Assembly: GCF_003597395.2 (NCBI RefSeq)
Contig: NC_133772.1
Location: 143,603,222-143,667,221, forward strand
DNA from: Chelonoidis abingdonii
Taxonomy: Eukaryota; Chordata; Testudines; Testudinidae
DNA length: 64,000 nucleotides
Reading direction: 5' to 3'
The notes beneath the pieces were generated by a model that made no database searches, had not been told where the DNA came from, and worked only from the letters and a program-made list of their open reading frames with translations. Shown here piece after piece: positions 48,310 through 60,795 of this stretch; position 1 is the stretch's first letter, and each line of letters opens with the position of its first letter. Both the position numbers and the translations under genes were made by a program.

Positions 48310-51300
48310 TAAGTGGGATAAGACAGAGACAGGTCTGGGTCCCAGGCAAGAGCAGGAGCTATCACACGTGTGGGCGAATGCAGCTGCTGAACTGCTGCTG
48401 ATACATTTAATAGCTGGTCTGGGACTCCAGGGATCCAGCTATTCAGGCAGCCTATTACAGGCTACACTCCTTAGGTTGCCCGGGACTAGCTCTGCTGCAG
48501 GCCTTGATTCCTGACAATTAGTTCTCTAACCATTGTTTGTATTACTGTAATGGAGAGCACCACATCAGGGATCAGATGTTAGTCATGTTGCTTCAGGAAC
48601 TACAGGAAGGTGCTAAGACACCTCAGCCACAGAGACAGTAAAGAACCCTAATACAACACAACAGAACAGAACAGAAACCCCACTGTCCTTGGTGTTGTAG
48701 AGAAGAAGTAAAACAAGCTTACTGAGAATAATAGGTGGACACACATATGCCACGGTTGCATCTCAGGGACTAACAAACAAGTGTTGCACAATAAGCAGCA
48801 GGACGAGGTCACCACCTGCCTCGCTTACTGATCAGGCATTCAGCCTTCTTTGGAAACACAAAGCCAAGGAAAGGAAACAAACTAAGACATTACAGACTCC
48901 AGCTTGCCAGTTCACCAGATGGGCAAGCAACAGCAACACAAGCATTGATTCAGGAAAATGCCATTCTGCAAACTGTCCATCACAAAAACAAACTTGAAAT
49001 TGACAAGTCTTGTCACAAAGCCGGTCAAGAATTGGAATCTAAATGAAACAATTAAGAGAAGTTGACGTCATTCCCAATGGGTTTCATACTTGCCAAACAA
49101 ATTACAAATCCTTTGTTATACATTACAGCTGGATGTTGAGCAGGGCCAATGCCTTTATAAAGCCCACCTCTAGTGCCCAATCTGTCAAAAAATATCCTTG
49201 CATGACTAGCCAAAAGGCAGTGTATTGTAAATCTGCACTTTTCACTCTACCCATATGCAATAAATGAAACTTAACATGTGTTTGTCTTTCTTCAAAAACT
49301 TACAAAGCAAAGAAACAAGATTAGTCTCCACACCAGGAAGTCTCCTATGTCCTAATGCGCTGGAATGAAAATATACTTTGAAGTGGATTGAAAGTTAAAA
49401 TTCTACTTATAAAGATTTCATTAAGGGCTTTATTCTGCCACCATCCGTTGTGCTAAATAGCTCCTTCCTCCGCAAGTGGCTTTTATCCCATGGTTTAATG
49501 ACTCAAAAATTGTTATGCAGGTTCTTGTAAAACTTTCCAAAATTATTAGTCACTGGGAGCTGAGAACTTTCAGTCCAACATGTAATTTTCTGACTATTTT
49601 ACATATGACTAACGGCTACTCAATCTTCACCATCCTTGTTGTCATGGGAGAATACTGAATGTTACGGTTATTTTTGGTGGTTTGTGTTTCCCTTTTTATG
49701 TTATTTTTTTAAGCAAAAAACATGTCAGAACAGCAAATAGATGGACACTCCGAAGGATTCTAGTTATATAGGACACATTCTGATAAGGGTATCCTACTCT
49801 ATGGGTCGTCTTCTTCACTTCAGCGGGACTCTTTGTGGAGGAGGGTGCTATTCAACAGAAGAAAGGGTGTCTGAATCTAGTCCCTGTTATTTACCTTTGT
49901 TAAGAACTATGACCGAATCTATTTTGCAAACAGTCATAGCAAAACAACGAACTGATACAACTCCTGCCAAGAAACATCAAGTAAGCTGGCAGGAACAAGA
50001 CAGGACAGCTCACATATAAGAGCAATCCAGAAGGGAGGCCAAACTATCCTTTAATCATACACAGCACAACAGCAGAGGCTTGGCGGCTCTTTCCTACATA
50101 ATTAGCCCACTGGATGCAATGGGAACAGGCGAGTGAATGCACGTTGAACAGTGAGGCTCCAAAATCTTGCTCCAGCCATCAGATATCACAGGCCCATTGC
50201 TGAGAATCATATACAACCGGTTGGTGAGTTTACAATCCCAAGCATACAGCTAAGCCTCCAGAAAGTGTGACATTATGCACTTTGGTATGGCAGGGCAGAA
50301 CCAAGCCACCAAGTCCCATCATCAAGTCAAAACAGAGTATATTTAAATTCATATAGATTTGGCTCATGGAATCCGCTAATAATTAGCAATCTGCTAATAA
50401 CCCGGGTAGCTCTTCATAGCAAGGTCCACTTTCACTGCAGGATCAGAGAAGTGTTTACATTCGTACTCTCTCAATGGCTCAGTTTTGGAGGACTGAGCCA
50501 CTTGTAAATTGCCTGACTATTTTTGCAGGGGATTATACTGCATAGTTATCCAGTGTGCCTGTTACCACCTTCAGTATAAAAATAGCACACTCAATCACCC
50601 TCTCCTCCCTGTTCCACCTCTTCTTTAACCTGTCCAGCTCGGAAGCGGGAATGGAAGACAGACCTTTCAGCACTGCTGTAATTTCTATGCCTTGTTGAAA
50701 TGTAAATCACGCTGAGCTCAGTCAGGAGCCTGGTTGTTGAGCAAGGGGCTACATCAGCCACCTCTCTCCCCCGCAGTGTGGGTGATCTGCATTGCCATGC
50801 GCTGTGAAACAGCTGAGCAAGGGGAATCTTAGCTCCAGCCCAGCCTGACCTGCCGGAGAGTGCAGCTAAGCCAGCCTGGTGGAGGAAGCAAGGAAAAGGG
50901 ATGGCACAGCTTACCCCTCCCCTCCCATGCAGGAAGAGGGAAGGAAGGACCAAACAGTAACTAGAATTCACTATTCAGTCCTCTCCCTGCTCCTGGGGTG
51001 GCACTGTTACTGGAGGCCTGTTACAGGAACTTCAGCCCTACATGTTCCAGTTTGCACTACGCACCCCTCATGGCATGGACCCTCTCTCTTGGGCTCAGCG
51101 GGGCACGTTCAGGTTTTGCTTTTGACTTCTCAAAAGTTTTTGTGCTTTCCGTCTTTTGATGCAAGTGTCTCCTCACCACAGTCATCACTGGCAGACTACA
51201 AAGGAGGAGCACTGCCTTAACATCAGCAGCTGCTCTGACCACACACTGAGGCAAAAGAGGCCTGGTGAATTGGTGGGTGAAATGCTCTGTCCTGTGCTAC

Positions 51301-52089
51301 GTGTGGCGTCAGACTAGAGATCATAAATGGCCCCTAGTAGCCTGAAAAGTCTATGAACAGCTTGCAGCCATAACTGTACTCAGGGTTTGTCTATACTAGG
51401 AAACAACGTGGTGTTGGGGGTGTGTGTGTAAAACTACCGTATTAGCTAACACATGGTAACATCCTAGTTAGCACAGGCTGAAAGTTTTCCAGGGGAATGT
51501 TTACCTTTGGAAAATGATCATTCGACGAAATTGAAACATTTCAGCCTTATAAAAACGATTCACTGAGATAAGGTCAAAACATTTCATTTTGACATTATTG
51601 TTACAAATATGTTACAAATATTAGATTGCTATATTACATTAAGTTCAAAATCAAATTCAATTTTTTTTTCAAGCTTATCAAAGCAAATCCATTTTGAAAA
51701 AGTCAAAATAAAATATTTGGGGATATGTCTTTTCATGAAAAAATGAGATATCTCAACTTTTCATCCCAGTTCAGATCAAAATGAAATCTTGAAATCTTAG
51801 AATATCCCGCAGGATGGGAATTCCATTTTTTGACCTTTTCTATTCCTACTGTGGTTACGGTATTTGTAGCTTTAATATGTGTTAGCAGGTCAAGTTAAAC
51901 ATATGCTATTAAGTGTTAAAACAGCTATTGCCACGTCTACACTAGGGTTTTAGCAAGTTATTTAATATATTTTAGCCAACATGATTAAAAACAAAAACAA
52001 GCCCCTTATTTTCCTTGTGAAGACAAGGCCTGAAAGAGCAACATCTCAGGGAAAAGGCACAAGTTGAATTTTGCCTCCTGAACCTAGCA

Positions 52090-52460
52090 GGGCTGCCCGG
52101 GGAGGGAGGGGGGAAATCTCCCCAGGCCCCGCAGGGGCCCCATGAGCCGCTCCGGGTTTTCGGTGGCACTTCAACGGTGGGCCCTTCACTCACTCTGGGT
52201 CTTCGGCAGCGGGTCCTTCAGTGCAGCGGAAGACTCGGAGCGAGTGAAGGACCTCCCGCTGAAGTGCTCAGAGGGCCTCCCGGTGAGTGGAAGCAGCGGG
52301 GGAAAAAAAAAGGCATGCTCGGCAGCACTTAGGCTGCTTTACCGCCACCACTTCATTCTTCAGCAGCAATTCAGCGGCAGGTCCCTCTCAGAGGGAAGGA
52401 CCCGCCGCTGAACTGCGGCCAAAGACCCGACTCTGCCCCAGACCCCCTGAATCCTCTGGG
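52090..52460. repeat. GC-rich repeat with internal hairpin
   Basis: ttcagcggcaggtcc at 52370-52384 pairs with ggacccgccgctgaa at 52398-52412 (one mismatch in 15). Words such as gggtccttcagtgcagcggaagactcgg are shared with the hairpin at 10491-10690, so the two belong to one family. Confidence 0.65.
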
Positions 52461-53054
52461 TGGCTCTAGAACCTAATCTGTAAAGTATTTTTACAGAAAT
52501 CTTGATTCCTGGCAGCACAATCAGATACAGAACAGGAGCAACGTATTATTTAGAAATAAAATGTCTGTACAGAAAGGTTCCGCGGTGTTCCAATGAAAAG
52601 AACTGCAGAATCAATAAACTATCTAGATTTTTATGTGGAATTGCTTTATGAACTTATCTACGATACACCACATCCTGACAGAGCGAGAGAACGCATTTGG
52701 TGTTGCAATTTCAGATAGTAAAAATAAATGGACTTATTAAATTCTGAGGCTTCACTTTTCACACCTTCAGTCTTAGAGCTGTAAACTTTTATGAGAAACC
52801 TTAAATAACTTATCATGACTATAGCAACACGTGGGGGTTTTATTTTGTAAATTCAGCTCAGAGGAAGTTTTGTACCACTAATCTCTTGTGGGCTGGACCA
52901 CAGTTATAGAGATGTGTTTGTCAATAATCAGGAGAATGAGAGCTGGTCGGGGATTTTTCATATGAAAATGCCAATCTGTCCAAATGAGAACTTTGTGCAG
53001 AAAGGTTTCCTGTACCCAAGATGGAATTTATGAGAAACAGAAAGCAACTGACCC

Positions 53055-53170
53055 GCCCCAAAACAGCCCAGTGGTTACACATTCACTTGGGATGTGGGAG
53101 ATCCAAGCTCTGAATTGGGCACAGCAGGGAGCTGAACCTAGGCGAGAGCCTTGACCAGTGCTCTATTCCT
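53055..53170 (+). mobile_element. tRNA-derived SINE, decayed
   Basis: A-box-like cagcccagtggttacacattcac is clear. The B box is degenerate (gatccaagctctgaattggg). The text is similar to the SINE at 38050-38205 and the one at 42925-43075. Confidence 0.45.
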
Positions 53171-53795
53171 GCAGGGTCCCTCGTGTTCCCTCCCCCCCGC
53201 AACAAATGTTTAAGTGTCTCATTTTTATTCCACATCAAAACATACACAAATTTTGAAACCTCAATTTATTTATTTTTTGCAAACCAGAAGGTTTTCCAGC
53301 CAGCCAAAGGAGACCAGAGATGCTAGAGGCTGAAAAACTGTGTGAGGGTTCAGTCATGGTCCCCACCTCATTCTCCCCCACACGCAACTAAGAGAGTAGG
53401 GTCTCAGTCCTACCAGGTGCTGAGCACTCTCAAACTCTACTGCGGTCAGGGGAGTTCCAGACTGTCTACACCTTTCTGCAGAATCAAGCTGTGAGGTTAT
53501 GCCCATGAGGGAGTGGGTGGTGGCCTGTCTGTCTGTTCTGGGTAGTTATGCCTGTTATGTGTATGGATCTCTGCCCAGGCCTTGAGCTTTTCACAGCTAT
53601 GAAATCAGGCTGAAGCTGAGACCTTCATAGACCACAGACAGGAAAAATCAAAAGGATCCCTCTGCCAGCTTCCCAGAAAATCACAGCATTGTAAAGGAAG
53701 ACTGCTAAAGTGCATAGTTAATGGCTCTAACAACCCACCATCAGCATTACAAATGATGCCAGCCAATGACTATGTATGTCAGGGCTGCCACATCA

Positions 53796-55106
53796 CTTTT
53801 CAGACTGGCAGCATGTAATTTTAACAATTTCCATCCCGCCATCAACCTCAGCTTAGACCAATCCACACAAGCGGTCCATTTCCTAGACACTACTGTGCTA
53901 ATAAGCGATAGTCACATAAACACCACCCTATACCAGAAACCCACTGACCGCTTTGCTTACCTGCATGCCTCCAGCTTTCATCCAGGACACACCACACGAT
54001 CCATTGTCTACAGCCAAGCTCGAAGATACAACCGTATTTGCTCAAATCCCTCAGACAGAGATAAACACCTACAAGATCTCTGTCAAGCATTCTTAAAAAC
54101 TACAATATTCACATGCTGAAGTGAAAAAACAGATTGACAGAGCCAGAGAGCACCCAGAAGTCACCTACTACAGGACAGGCCAATAAAGAAATAACAGAAC
54201 GCACTAGCCATCACACAGCCCCCAACAAGAACCTCTCCAGCACATCATCAAGATCTACAACCTATCCTGAAAGATGATCCCTCACTCTCACAGATCTTGG
54301 GAGACAGGCCAGTCCTTGCTTACAGACAGCCCCCAAACCTGAAGCAAATACTCACCAGCAATTGCACACCATACAACATAAACACTAGCCCAGGAACCTA
54401 TCCTTGCAACAAAGCCCGATGTCAGCTCTGTCCACATATCTATTCAAGTGACACCATCAATAGCCTAATCACATCAGCCACACCATCAGGGCTCGTTCAC
54501 CTGCACATCTACCTATTGATATATGCCATCATGTGCCAGCAATGCCCCTCTGCCATGTACATTGGCCAAATCGGACAGTCTCTACGCAAAAGAATAAATG
54601 GACACAAATCTGACATCAGGAATCATAACATTAAAAAACGAGTGGGAGAACACTTCAACCTCTCTAACAACTCAGTGACAGACTTGAAGGGGCATTCTGC
54701 AACAAAAAACCTTCAAAAACAGACTCCAAAGAGAGACTGCTGAACTTGAATTAATATGCAAGTTAGATACAATTAACTTAGGTTTAAACATTGACTGGGA
54801 ATGGTTGGGTCATTACACTAATTCAATCTATTTCCCTATGTTAAGTTCTCCTCACACCTTCTATGGCTCATCTCGATTATCACTTCAAAGGTTTTTTTTC
54901 TCCTGCTGATGATAGCTCATCTCAGTTGATTGGCCTCTTCCAGTTGGTATGCATACTTCCATCTTTTCATGTTCTCTGTATGTGTAAATATCTCCTGTCT
55001 GTGTGTTCCAGTCTATGCATCTGAAGAAGTGAGCTGTAGCCCATGAAAGCTCATGCTGAAATAAATTTTTTAGTCTCTAAGGTGCCACAAGTACTCCTGT
55101 TCTTTA
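53796..55106 (+). mobile_element. Penelope-like element: RT end, linker, GIY-YIG, 3' terminus
   Basis: It begins in the RT thumb region: VHFLDTTVLISD then TTLYQKPTDRFAYLHASS and TRSIVYSQARRYNRICS. After a broken linker comes the conserved VLAYRQPPNLKQI segment, then the GIY-YIG endonuclease (IYAIMCQQC, MYIGQIGQSLRKR, HKSDIRNHN). A frameshift leads into the C-terminal extension AELELICKLDTINLGLNIDW. The non-coding terminus ends ttagtctctaaggtgccacaagtactcctgttcttt near 55106. The RT N-terminal half is missing. Confidence 0.93.
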
Positions 55107-55189
55107 TGTGAAAGAAGACAACTAGCTGCCCTGGGACGCTGGTGCCAGATAATTAATATTGCTATGGCTTTCTAAACCCAGATCCCACC

Positions 55190-57925
55190 TTTCCCTTGAA
55201 CAGGGGCTTGTATACAAATGCAAGAAGTCTAAATACTAAGATGGGTGAACTTGAGAGCTTGATATTAAACGATGATATTGATAGAATAGCCATCTCAGAA
55301 ACTTGGTGGAATTATGACAATCAAGGGGATATGGTAATACAAGGGTACAAATTGTATAAGAATGAAAGCCGGTCGTGCTGGTGGGTGGGGAGGGGGAGGG
55401 GCGGGGATTGCACTATATGTGAAAGACAGCACAGAGTAAAAATCTTAAAAATGAATCAAAGTGTACCACAGAATCTCTATGGATAGAAATTCCATGCTTG
55501 AATAATAAGAGTACAGCAGTGAGAATATACTGCTAACCACCTGACTAGGATGGTGATAGTGACTGTGAAATATTCAGGGAGATTAGAGAGACTAGAGAAA
55601 TAGAAAACTCAGTCATAACAGGGGATTTCAGCTATCTTCACGTTGCCTGGGTACGTCACCTCAGGACAGGATGTTGAGATACAATTTCTAGACATTATTG
55701 ACTGCTTCTTGCAGCAGATAATCCTGGAACCCACAATGAGAGAAGCAATTATTGATTTAGTCCTAAGTGGAGCACAGGATCTGGTCCAAGAAGTGAAATA
55801 GCTGAATTGCTCAGTAATTGTGATCATAATGTAATCAAATTTAACACCCTCGTGGGGGGGGGGATACAAAAAAGGGCCACCACTGTAGCTTTTAACTTCA
55901 AAAAGGAGAACTAGACAAAAATGAGGAAGCTAGTTAAATGGAAATAAAAAGGTACAGTCACAAGAGTGAAATGCCTGCAAGCTGCATGGAATCTGTTTTT
56001 TTTAAAAAACACTGTGATAGAGGCTCAAATTCAATGTATGCCACAAATGTTAAAGAAAAAAAAAAAGTAAGAGGATGAAAAAAATGCTACCACGGCTAAA
56101 CAACAAAGTGAAAGAGGTGATTAGAGTCAAAACTATATCTTTTAAAAATTGGAAGTCAAATCCCACTGAGGAAAATGGAAAGGAGCATAAACTCTTAAAT
56201 AAAGTACAAAAATATAATTAGGCAAGACAAAATTTGAAGAGCAACTAACAAAAGACACAAAAACTAACAGAGTTTTTATTTAAAGTACATCAGAAACAGG
56301 AAGCTTGCTAAACAACCCGTGGGGCCAGTGGATGATTGAGTGCTTAAGGAGCTCTCAAAGATGACAAGGCCATTGCGGAGAAGGTAAATGAATTCTTTGC
56401 ATCGATCCGCATTGCAGAGGATGTCAGGGAGATTCCCACAGCTGAGCCATTTTTTTAGGTGATAAATTGGAGGAACTGTCCCAGACTGACGTGTCAGTAG
56501 AGGAGGATTTTGAACAAATTGATAAACTAAATAGTAATAAGTCACCAGGACCAGATGGTATTCACCCAAGAGTTCTGAAGGAACTCAGATGTGAAACTGC
56601 AGAACTAATAACAGTGGTATGTAACGTATTGCTTATATCAGCCTCTGTCTCAGATAACTGGTGCATGTAAAGTTGGGGGGGAGGAGTAAAGCTTCAGAGA
56701 AGATCCAGGCTGATTAAGTCTAACTTTAATACCAGGGAAATTGGCTGACACTATAATAAAGAACAGAATTATTAGACACAGAGATTAACACCATTTGATG
56801 AAGAAGAGTCAACACAACTTTTGTAAAAGGAAATGATGCCTCACCAACCTATTAGAATTCCTTGAGGGGGTCAAGAAACATGTGGACAAGGGTGACCCCA
56901 TGGATATAGTGTACTTGGACTTTCAGAAACCGAGGGTCCCTCACCAAAGGCTCTTAAGCATATTAAGCAGCTGTGGGATAAGAGGGAAGGGTCTCTCATG
57001 GGACTGTAATTGGCTAAAAGGAAACAAAGAGTAGGAATAAATGGTCAGTTTTCACAGTGGGTAAATATTAGGGACCCCTAATAATCTGTACTGGGATTGG
57101 TGCTGTTCAGCATATTCAAAAATGATCTGGAAAAAAGGGGAAAAGAGTGAAGTGGCAATGTTTGCAGATGATACAAAAGAACTCAAGATAGTTAAGTCTA
57201 AAGTAGACTATGAAGAGTTACAAAGGGGTCTGACCAAACTGTTCGACTGGGCAACAAAGATGAAATTCAATGGTGAAATATGCAAAGTGATGCACAATGA
57301 AAATATTGTCCCCACTATACATACACAATGATGAGGTCTGAATTAGCAGTTACAGCTCACAAAAGAGATCCTAGAGTCTTTGTGGCTAGTTCTCTGAAAA
57401 CATCTGCTCAATGTGCAGTAGCCACCAAAAAGTTAGGAAATGGTTTGATAATAAGACAGCAAATATCATAAAGCCACTATATAAATATAAGGTATGCTTT
57501 GCATACTTCATGCAGTTCTGGTCTCCCCATTTCCAAAAAGATACATTAGAATTGGAAAAGGTACAAAGACAAGCAACAGAAATGATGAGGGATATGGAAC
57601 AGCTTCTGTATCAGGGGAGATTAAAAAGACTGGGATGTTTCAGCTTGGAAAAGAGACGACTAAGGGGGGATATGACAGAAGTCTATAAAATCATGACAGG
57701 TGTGGAGAAATCTAATTATTCCTTCACACAATAGAAGAACGAGGGATCTCCCCATTAAATTGAAAGGCAGCAGGGGATGTTGTGAAGGCCAAAATTGTAA
57801 CTAGGTTCAAAAAAGAACTGGATACATTCATGGAGGACATATCCATCAATGGCTATTAGCCAGGATGGTCTGGGATGCAACTCCAGGCTCTGGGTGTCCC
57901 TAAACCTCTGACTGCCAGATACTGG
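55190..57925 (+). mobile_element. Near full-span CR1-type LINE, decayed
   Basis: It starts in the APE endonuclease domain: YTNARSLNTKMGELESLI and IAISETWW. It then carries the RT start (SPGPDGIHPRVLKELRC), the catalytic FADDTKELKIVKSK block at 57157-57200, and the C-terminal FMQFWSPHFQKDTLELEKVQ and [18 protein letters not shown]. Frameshifts and stops are scattered through it, so it makes no protein. It starts less than 100 bases after the PLE at 53796-55106. Confidence 0.88.
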
Positions 57926-57954
57926 GAGTGGGTAACCATTGATTGTTATTTGGT

Positions 57955-58495
57955 TTAAGTAAAATATAGCAGCAAAGCTCATTTTAAGCCATCCACTCCT
58001 TACTAACAGGGCAGGTGATTCCAATAATGCTAGCTGCCCACCTTTGTCTTCTTGAGTGTATTTTTGACAGTCTGAACAGTTTGTTCTGCTATCCCATTTA
58101 ACCGGGGGCACTTTGGATGTGATGTATATTGCTCAAAATCCTAATGCTTGGCAAACGCTTTTGTGCTCATTAAAGCATGGGTCAGTTTTTGAACACAGTC
58201 AATTGGGAATTCCACTCTTGGAAAAAACAGATTTCAGGTTTTGTGAAACAGATTCACACGGGGAAGACTCAAAAGTCACTTAAAGAGAGTGGCCACAAAA
58301 CTGTCTTTGCCTTTAAAGTAAAAGACGCTATTTGATACATTTTCTCCTGATCATTCTAATACTTGCTGAAGGATGTAGTGATTCTCTGAGCTGGTGCAAG
58401 CACTGCATATGAGACACTTCCAGACCATATCACCAATCTGTGTGATCATGCCAGCATGGAAAAGGATTCCTCTGGCTCTTCCTTTTGCATCATAT
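57955..58495 (-). mobile_element. Ty3/gypsy-type retrotransposon integrase remnant
   Basis: The minus strand gives, in order, an integrase zinc-binding-like text (HAGMITQIGDMVWKCLICSA, with CxxC at WKCLICSAC), then KSVFSKSGIPN, then SKTDPCFNEHKSVCQALGF, then SKCPRLNGIAEQTVQTVKNT. The last matches the gypsy motif YPQSNGQAERTVQ. Several stops interrupt it. It is flanked by CR1 sequence on the left and unclassified repeats on the right. Confidence 0.8.
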
Positions 58496-58673
58496 CATGC
58501 CCACAGGTCCTTCAAGAATGCTGCCTTGCATTTTTGCCCTAACGGAGAATGGAATACCCTTCAAGGTTTGTATCACCAAAAGCCTTTCACTCTTCACAGA
58601 CGAGTAATGAAGAACCAGGGAAGAGACTTTGCTTTTTGTCTCTGGAAATCTCTTTGGAGGACTTGTACCTGCA

Positions 58674-58860
58674 GGGCAAGGTTTTCAAAAGTCACCAAGG
58701 ATTTTGGGTGCCCAAGTTGAGACACCTTAAAACGGCCTGATTTTCAGAAAGCACTGAGCACCTCAGCTCTCAGCATCAGGCCCCTTTGAGGCATCTCAAG
58801 CTGAGACTTCCCAAAATGGAAGTAAGGAAAATTCCTAATCATTCTGAAAATCAAGCCTTG
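58674..58860. repeat. Repeat with aggttttcaaaag / gaaaatcaagcc ends
   Basis: Contains gcctgattttcagaaagcactgagcacctcagctctcagcatcaggcccc, a recurring reptile interspersed sequence (from memory). The ends are weakly inverted. No coding content. Confidence 0.4.
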
Positions 58861-58924
58861 AATCCTTACCTATTTATGGTACTTATATGGCCTCTATCAC
58901 TGTAATATCAGAATATCTAGCAAC

Positions 58925-59100
58925 CTTTATTGTGTTTATCCTCACACCACCCTATGAGGTAGGGCAGTGCTATTTCCCCATGTTAGAGAGGGGAAACTGA
59001 GGCACAGAGCAACTATGTGACTTGCTCAGGTTCACACACAGAAAGACCGTGGCAGAGCTGGGAACTGAATTCCCCCTTCTTCCCCACTCACACACATCTT
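58925..59100 (-). mobile_element. MIR-type SINE copy (well preserved)
   Basis: Reads ccctatgaggtagggcagtgctatttccccatgttagagaggggaaactgaggcacagagcaactatgtgacttgctcaggttcacacac. It is the reverse complement of the MIR core and 3' region; one of the best preserved old SINEs here. Confidence 0.75.
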
Positions 59101-59920
59101 CCTATGTTTTTTATGTTTTATTTTTACAGCACTTTGGAGACAAATCCGTAAGTAAGATTTGTGCCCCAATTTAAAGCCGACATAAAAGCCAATACAGACA
59201 AAGGAGGATAAAGGACTGGAAGCAATATACCAACATGTGATAGGGGTCTGTTATATCTGGCATGCATCTCACATACGTGTGCACACGCATGCAAGCGTTG
59301 GTGTTGACAGTGACACAGGTGTGGTGTAACCAGGTTAAGTCTCAGCTCAGACAGTGCGGCCCTGCAGAAAACTTCACATCTAGCCTGAAGTGAAAACCAA
59401 AGAGTCCTGTTTAGCAGGGGCACAGCAGATCCAGGTCAAAGTGCACAGAGCTCCAGAGGACACAAGCTAATAACACCTCAGCAACTATAGGACTCTTGAT
59501 AACTCAGAGCACTAAACTGTAGGTGATTTACACCTTAAAGACTATTCAGTTACCTAGAGGTATGGAGAAGGCAGGAAGTGCCATGCTTGGCAAACTGAAT
59601 GATTCTGGGAGGTGGGGCCAGGTTAGGGCTTTAGGGTGAAGCAGTCCTGATCAGCCGTGTCCCACGTAGGAAAAGGAAGGTTCCCCTCGTCCTCTCCTGG
59701 CCAATTCTTGTGCTGTATCCCACTAGCACTTGTTGCCAGTTCCTGAGCATTGTGTCATCCTGGAGAAAGGCAGCCGTACACATTAAGAGGGCAAATGAGA
59801 TCAGAGCAGGGTGGAGTTAGACTGAAAACCACACTAGCTCTGCGCAGTGAGGCGGAAAGCAGCTGAGAGGAGAAGGCTGAAGAATAGGTGGAACTTCTCT
59901 GGTGCACTTCATGGGGAATC

Positions 59921-60479
59921 ATAGAATATCAGGGTTGGCAGAGACCTCAGGAGGTCATCTAGTCCAACCCCCTACTCATAGCAGGACCAATCCCCAACTA
60001 ACTCATCCCAGGCAGGGCTTTGTCAAGCAGGGACTTAAAAACTTCTAAGGAAGGAGATTCCATCACCTCCCTAGGTAACCCATTCCAGTGCTTCACCACC
60101 CTCCTAGTGAAACAGTCTTTCCTAATATCCAACCTAAACCTCCCCCACTGCAACTTGAGACCCTTACTCCTTATTCTGTCATCTGCTACCACTGAGAACA
60201 GTCCAGATCCATCCTCTTTGGAACCCCCTTTCAGGTAGTTGAAGGCTGCTACCAAATCCCTCCTCACTCTTCTCTTCTGCAGACTAAATAACCCCAGTTT
60301 TCTCAGCCTCTCCTCATAAGTCACGTGGTCCACCTCCCTAATCATTTTTGTTGGCCTCCTCTGGACTCTCTCCAATTTGTTCACATCCCTTCTGTAGTGG
60401 GGGAACTAAAACTGGAGCAATGCTCAAGGTGTGGCCTCACCAGTGCAGAATAGAGGGGAATAATCACTTCCCTCGATCT
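59921..60479 (-). mobile_element. CR1 LINE, minus strand, 3' part
   Basis: The minus strand has a 128-codon open stretch (59998-60384): [90 protein letters not shown]. It runs straight through the site that is frameshifted in the copy at 46785-47757. The 3' end is the tail near 59921 (aatcatagaatatcagggttgg). It is cut off abruptly at 60479. Confidence 0.92.
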
Positions 60480-60669
60480 GGGAACTAGAGGACTAGGACA
60501 GCAGACAGGATAATGACAAAGGAGGGGACGAAGGGGCATATCTGGGGGTAGGGGAGCAGAGAGATCAGGGCTCAGTTGACATCTCCTTCGCCTTTCTGGC
60601 CTATGCTCATCCCAAGAATTCTATGGGTTAAAAGGCATTCGCCTGTGTGTACTGCACTAAGGATAACAT

Positions 60670-60795
60670 AATAATGGCCAGACTGGGTCAGACCAAAGGT
60701 CCATCCAGCCCAGTATCCTGTCTTCAGACAGTGGCCAGTGCCAGTTGCTTCAGAGGTAATGAACAGAACAGGTAATCATCAGGTGATCCAAGGAT
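60670..60795 (-). mobile_element. CR1-type LINE 3' tail, minus strand
   Basis: ggccagactgggtcagaccaaaggtccatccagcccagtatcctgtcttcagacagtggccagtgcc matches the element at 19858-20260. Only the 3' end is present. Confidence 0.75.

Noticed and set aside
54297..54743. A 148-codon frame as a domesticated endonuclease gene
   Set aside because: It is contiguous with a PLE RT end and PLE 3' terminus, with frameshifts on both sides.
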